DNA from: Eubacteriales Family XIII. Incertae Sedis bacterium
GTDB lineage: Bacteria > Bacillota > Clostridia > Peptostreptococcales > Anaerovoracaceae
NCBI GenBank assembly: GCA_031254995.1
Contig: JAIRTJ010000059.1
Coordinates: forward strand, 1-7,665
DNA: 7,665 nucleotides
Direction of reading: 5' to 3'
Under the pieces are notes generated by a model. The model saw only the letters and a list, made by a program, of their open reading frames with translations. It did no database searches and was not told the origin of the DNA. The position numbers and the translations under genes were made by a program. Of this stretch, positions 6,134 through 7,665 are shown piece after piece (position 1 is the first letter of the stretch; every line of letters starts with the position of its first letter).

Positions 6134-6811
6134 CTATCTTCCCTCCTCACTGCCGACTCGGCGATAAAATATTTTCCTCAAATCCGCCGTAAATTCATAG
6201 TATTTGCGCCATTCTTCGGCGACCGCGCCCTCGTCGAGAAGACCCACCGCACCGCTGTTGAATCGCGCCTTGATGTCCTGCTCGTAACCGTCGAACAACC
6301 ATTTCATATACTTCACGGCTTCCCTGCCGTCGATGTCGTCGCGAAACAGAGAATAATCGATGCCGTCGTATACTTTTGAGATCATATCCGCGCGAATCTT
6401 CTCGTATTCCTCCATGCACTTCTCGAAATACGGCGCATTTTCCGACTGAAAGAAACTGTTGAAAAACGTGACGAACTCCGGATAGTTCTCCATCGTGGCG
6501 CGTTTTATTTCCGTCAACGACTTGTATCGTTCGAGAAAATCACGCGACTCTGTCTTGTACCGACCGACATATTCGTTCACGGCGAACGCCAAGGCGTAGT
6601 CGCAGAGGAAGTCGAAAAGCGCCTCTTTGCTGCCGAAGTAATAGAACAGCATCCCTTTGCCGATTTCGGCGTTCTCGGCGATGGCGTTTGTGGATGCGCG
6701 ACGAAATCCTTTTGTGCCGAACTCCACGAGCGCGGCATTCACGATGCGTTTTTGCTTCTCGCTGTCGAGCGCGTGAAACGCGTCAAAATTTCCCGATTTC
6801 CACTCCTGCAA
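6134..6811 (-). CDS. TetR/AcrR-family transcriptional repressor (TTG start)
   Basis: This is a one-component repressor expected to bind its own promoter and to release it when a ligand, probably an exported compound, binds. The protein is 225 residues. The N-terminal TetR HTH domain spans about 18-66: KRIVNAALVEFGTKGF, then the recognition helix region around STNAIAENAEIGKGMLFYYF, then GSKEALFDFL. The rest is the variable helical ligand-binding and dimerisation part, rich in Tyr and Phe. I choose the TTG at 6811-6809 because a clean GGAGG lies 8 nt upstream, the promoter -10 box is only 47 nt further up, and no ATG occurs in frame before the HTH. The open frame continues upstream to a TTG at 6961, but that would run through the promoter. 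It is the first gene of the TetR-ATPase-permease operon. Confidence 0.9.
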   Translation of the reverse strand: MQEWKSGNFDAFHALDSEKQKRIVNAALVEFGTKGFRRASTNAIAENAEIGKGMLFYYFGSKEALFDFLCDYALAFAVNEYVGRYKTESRDFLERYKSLTEIKRATMENYPEFVTFFNSFFQSENAPYFEKCMEEYEKIRADMISKVYDGIDYSLFRDDIDGREAVKYMKWLFDGYEQDIKARFNSGAVGLLDEGAVAEEWRKYYEFTADLRKIFYRRVGSEEGR

Positions 6812-6857
6812 GTCGTCCGCCTCCGTTTGAACCGCATGATAGACCGAATTAATTATT

Positions 6858-6882
6858 ATTTTAGACCATATAGGTCTAAAAT
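6858..6882. promoter_or_regulatory. TetR-type operator, perfect 10-bp inverted repeat
   Basis: ATTTTAGACC (6858-6867), a 5-bp spacer ATATA, and GGTCTAAAAT (6873-6882) form a perfect inverted repeat. It fills the spacer between the -35 and -10 boxes of the TetR promoter and covers the -10 box. A repressor bound here would exclude RNA polymerase. Position and symmetry fit autorepression by the adjacent TetR protein. Confidence 0.8.
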
Positions 6883-6886
6883 GCAA
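6858..6886 (-). promoter_or_regulatory. Promoter of the TetR-ABC exporter operon
   Basis: On the minus strand TTGCAT (-35, 6886-6881) and TAAAAT (-10, 6863-6858) are spaced by exactly 17 bp. The start point would be near 6851, giving a leader of about 40 nt with GGAGG before the TTG start. Confidence 0.75.
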
Positions 6887-6910
6887 GAAGTTTTTTCGCG
6901 CATACACTAA

Positions 6911-6939
6911 TATGCAATTCGCATTTTTTGATGTATAAT
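6911..6939 (+). promoter_or_regulatory. Promoter of the secreted protein gene
   Basis: There is a perfect TATAAT -10 box at 6934-6939. At 17 bp upstream the -35 position reads TATGCA (6911-6916), a weak match. The start point would fall near 6946, about 90 nt before the GTG start at 7036. Confidence 0.5.
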
Positions 6940-6943
6940 AGTG

Positions 6944-6978
6944 AATAACCGCAACGAGCAAAGAAATCCGCGGTTATT
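6944..6978 (+). repeat. 9-bp inverted repeat at the 5' end of the surface protein transcript
   Basis: AATAACCGC (6944-6952) and GCGGTTATT (6970-6978) are perfectly complementary, with a 17-nt loop. The repeat starts at the predicted transcription start. It could be a 5' stem-loop protecting the mRNA or a repressor operator over the start site. There is no U-run, so it is not a terminator. Confidence 0.5.
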
Positions 6979-7035
6979 GCCCGGTCAATTGTTGTCGGCG
7001 CCGGAAAAGCGCATTGAGATTATGGAGAGAGTCAA

Positions 7036-7665
7036 GTGAAAAACACACATGCGATAAATAGAAGCTTGCGCGTTGTCGCCCTGCTCGCGCTGAGCCTGTG
7101 TCTTACCTTGGGCATGTTCCCCTCGGGAATTTTCGCGAATATAGAAGGAGCCGGCGGCGTTAAGGTCTATGAGGGGAGTTCCTTGATCTACAACGGCTCG
7201 GACGACGGAGACGCTGCAACGCCATCCGATATCGCGGCGACAGCAAACGGAAACTCGCTGACGATCACCGTTCCTCCGGGAAACTATGCGGGGCTTACGG
7301 TGGTTGGCGGCGGTGCGGGAGATTCCGTCGTCTTGCAGATGAACGGCGACGCGACCTTCGCCGGCGACGCGGCAAATGCGCCGGCTTTGCCTCCGGGTAC
7401 GGGAGCCGGCGTCACCGGGATCTATATCTCCGGCGACATTGGCGACTCGCCTGCGCTTACGATACAGGGCAGCGGAACGCTCACGGCCGTCGGAGCGCCG
7501 GGCACCGGCTCGGGCGGCATCATGTCCAACGGCGAACTCACGATCAATTCCGGCGTAAACGCAACGGGCGCAGACGGCGTTGACGGCGGCTCAGGCATCG
7601 CCGCGGACAATCTCATCGTCGGAACTTCCGGTTGGCCTACCGTAACGGCTCGCGGCGGCGCCGCG
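7036..7665 (+). CDS. Secreted Gly-rich repetitive surface-type protein (3' end missing)
   Basis: The frame is open from GTG at 7036 to the right edge, giving 210 residues so far. The GTG is preceded by GGAG with an 8-nt gap. Residues 1-34 form a typical signal peptide: Lys/Arg-containing start, hydrophobic core VVALLALSLCLTLG, and a likely cut after GIFA. The mature part is rich in Gly, Ala, Thr, Asp and Ser and poor in Lys and Arg. It repeats short beta-strand-like units such as SLTITVPPG (74-82), ALTIQGSGTLTAVG (140-153) and GGIMSNGELTINSG (160-173), each separated by Gly/Asp turns. This resembles the beta-helix or carbohydrate-binding repeats of large secreted Bacillota proteins, which often carry C-terminal surface anchors; none is visible here. 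I do not recognise a specific family and assign no function beyond export. Confidence 0.72.
   Translation, partial: MKNTHAINRSLRVVALLALSLCLTLGMFPSGIFANIEGAGGVKVYEGSSLIYNGSDDGDAATPSDIAATANGNSLTITVPPGNYAGLTVVGGGAGDSVVLQMNGDATFAGDAANAPALPPGTGAGVTGIYISGDIGDSPALTIQGSGTLTAVGAPGTGSGGIMSNGELTINSGVNATGADGVDGGSGIAADNLIVGTSGWPTVTARGGAA

Larger units (their letters stand above)
6812..7035. other. Divergent intergenic region between exporter operon and surface protein gene
   Basis: This is a 224-nt, locally AT-rich spacer holding back-to-back promoters: the TetR promoter/operator (minus strand) and a TATAAT promoter (plus strand) followed by a stem-loop. The two promoters do not overlap; the boxes are about 25-50 bp apart. 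I see no gene in it. Confidence 0.75.

Noticed and set aside
6134..6961. Longer TetR reading frame starting at TTG 6961
   Set aside because: The extra 50 residues would be translated from the promoter and operator, with no family similarity and no ribosome site.
7022..7039. Tiny open frame ATG...TGA (five codons) overlapping the GTG start of the surface protein
   Set aside because: No ribosome site precedes it; its bases include the ribosome site of the real gene, so it is probably chance.
1..7665. Mobile element, CRISPR, tRNA, phage or toxin-antitoxin content
   Set aside because: I found no transposase or integrase motif, terminal repeats, regularly spaced repeats, cloverleaf-like sequence, or small paired genes of that type.

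Overview
The window looks like the chromosome of a Bacillota (Firmicutes) bacterium, probably of the clostridial kind. The evidence is a Gram-positive style mannitol PTS (EIICB without fused EIIA, and an MtlR-type PRD activator), strong GGAGG-type ribosome binding sites, frequent GTG/TTG starts, and AT-rich promoters set in otherwise GC-moderate coding DNA. I cannot name a genus from the sequence alone. Almost the whole window is coding. I see no tRNA, rRNA, CRISPR array, transposase or attachment site.

Positions 1-3493 (minus strand) hold a mannitol uptake operon, transcribed toward position 1: mtlA (EIICB, mannitol permease), a small HPr-like phosphocarrier, and mtlR (activator, which runs off the left edge). 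The spacings are 6 nt and 3 nt. The separate EIIA (mtlF) and mannitol-1-phosphate dehydrogenase (mtlD) that this system needs are not present and would be expected beyond position 1. The HPr is unusual because it keeps the catalytic His15 but has Lys at the regulatory Ser46 position. MtlR keeps the phosphorylatable residues of PRD2, EIIB and EIIA but has lost both PRD1 histidines.

Positions 3494-3842 form the control region in front of mtlA. It holds a sigma-A-like promoter, an inverted repeat closely resembling the known Bacillus MtlR operator just upstream of it, and, in the ~135-nt leader, overlapping alternative hairpins, one of them followed by a U-run. The leader could therefore work as a transcription attenuator.

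Positions 3843-6811 (minus strand) are a second operon of TetR-family regulator, ABC ATPase and 12-TM ABC permease, packed with 0-nt and 2-nt gaps. It is the layout of a self-regulated drug or antibiotic exporter of the TnrB/polyketide-exporter type. Its promoter carries a perfect 10-bp inverted repeat between and overlapping the -35 and -10 boxes, the classical place for TetR autorepression. The TetR gene appears to start at TTG.

Positions 6812-7035 form the divergent intergenic region. From 7036 (plus strand) a secreted, Gly/Ala/Thr/Asp-rich, repetitive surface-type protein begins and runs off the right edge. Its transcript would begin with a 9-bp stem-loop.
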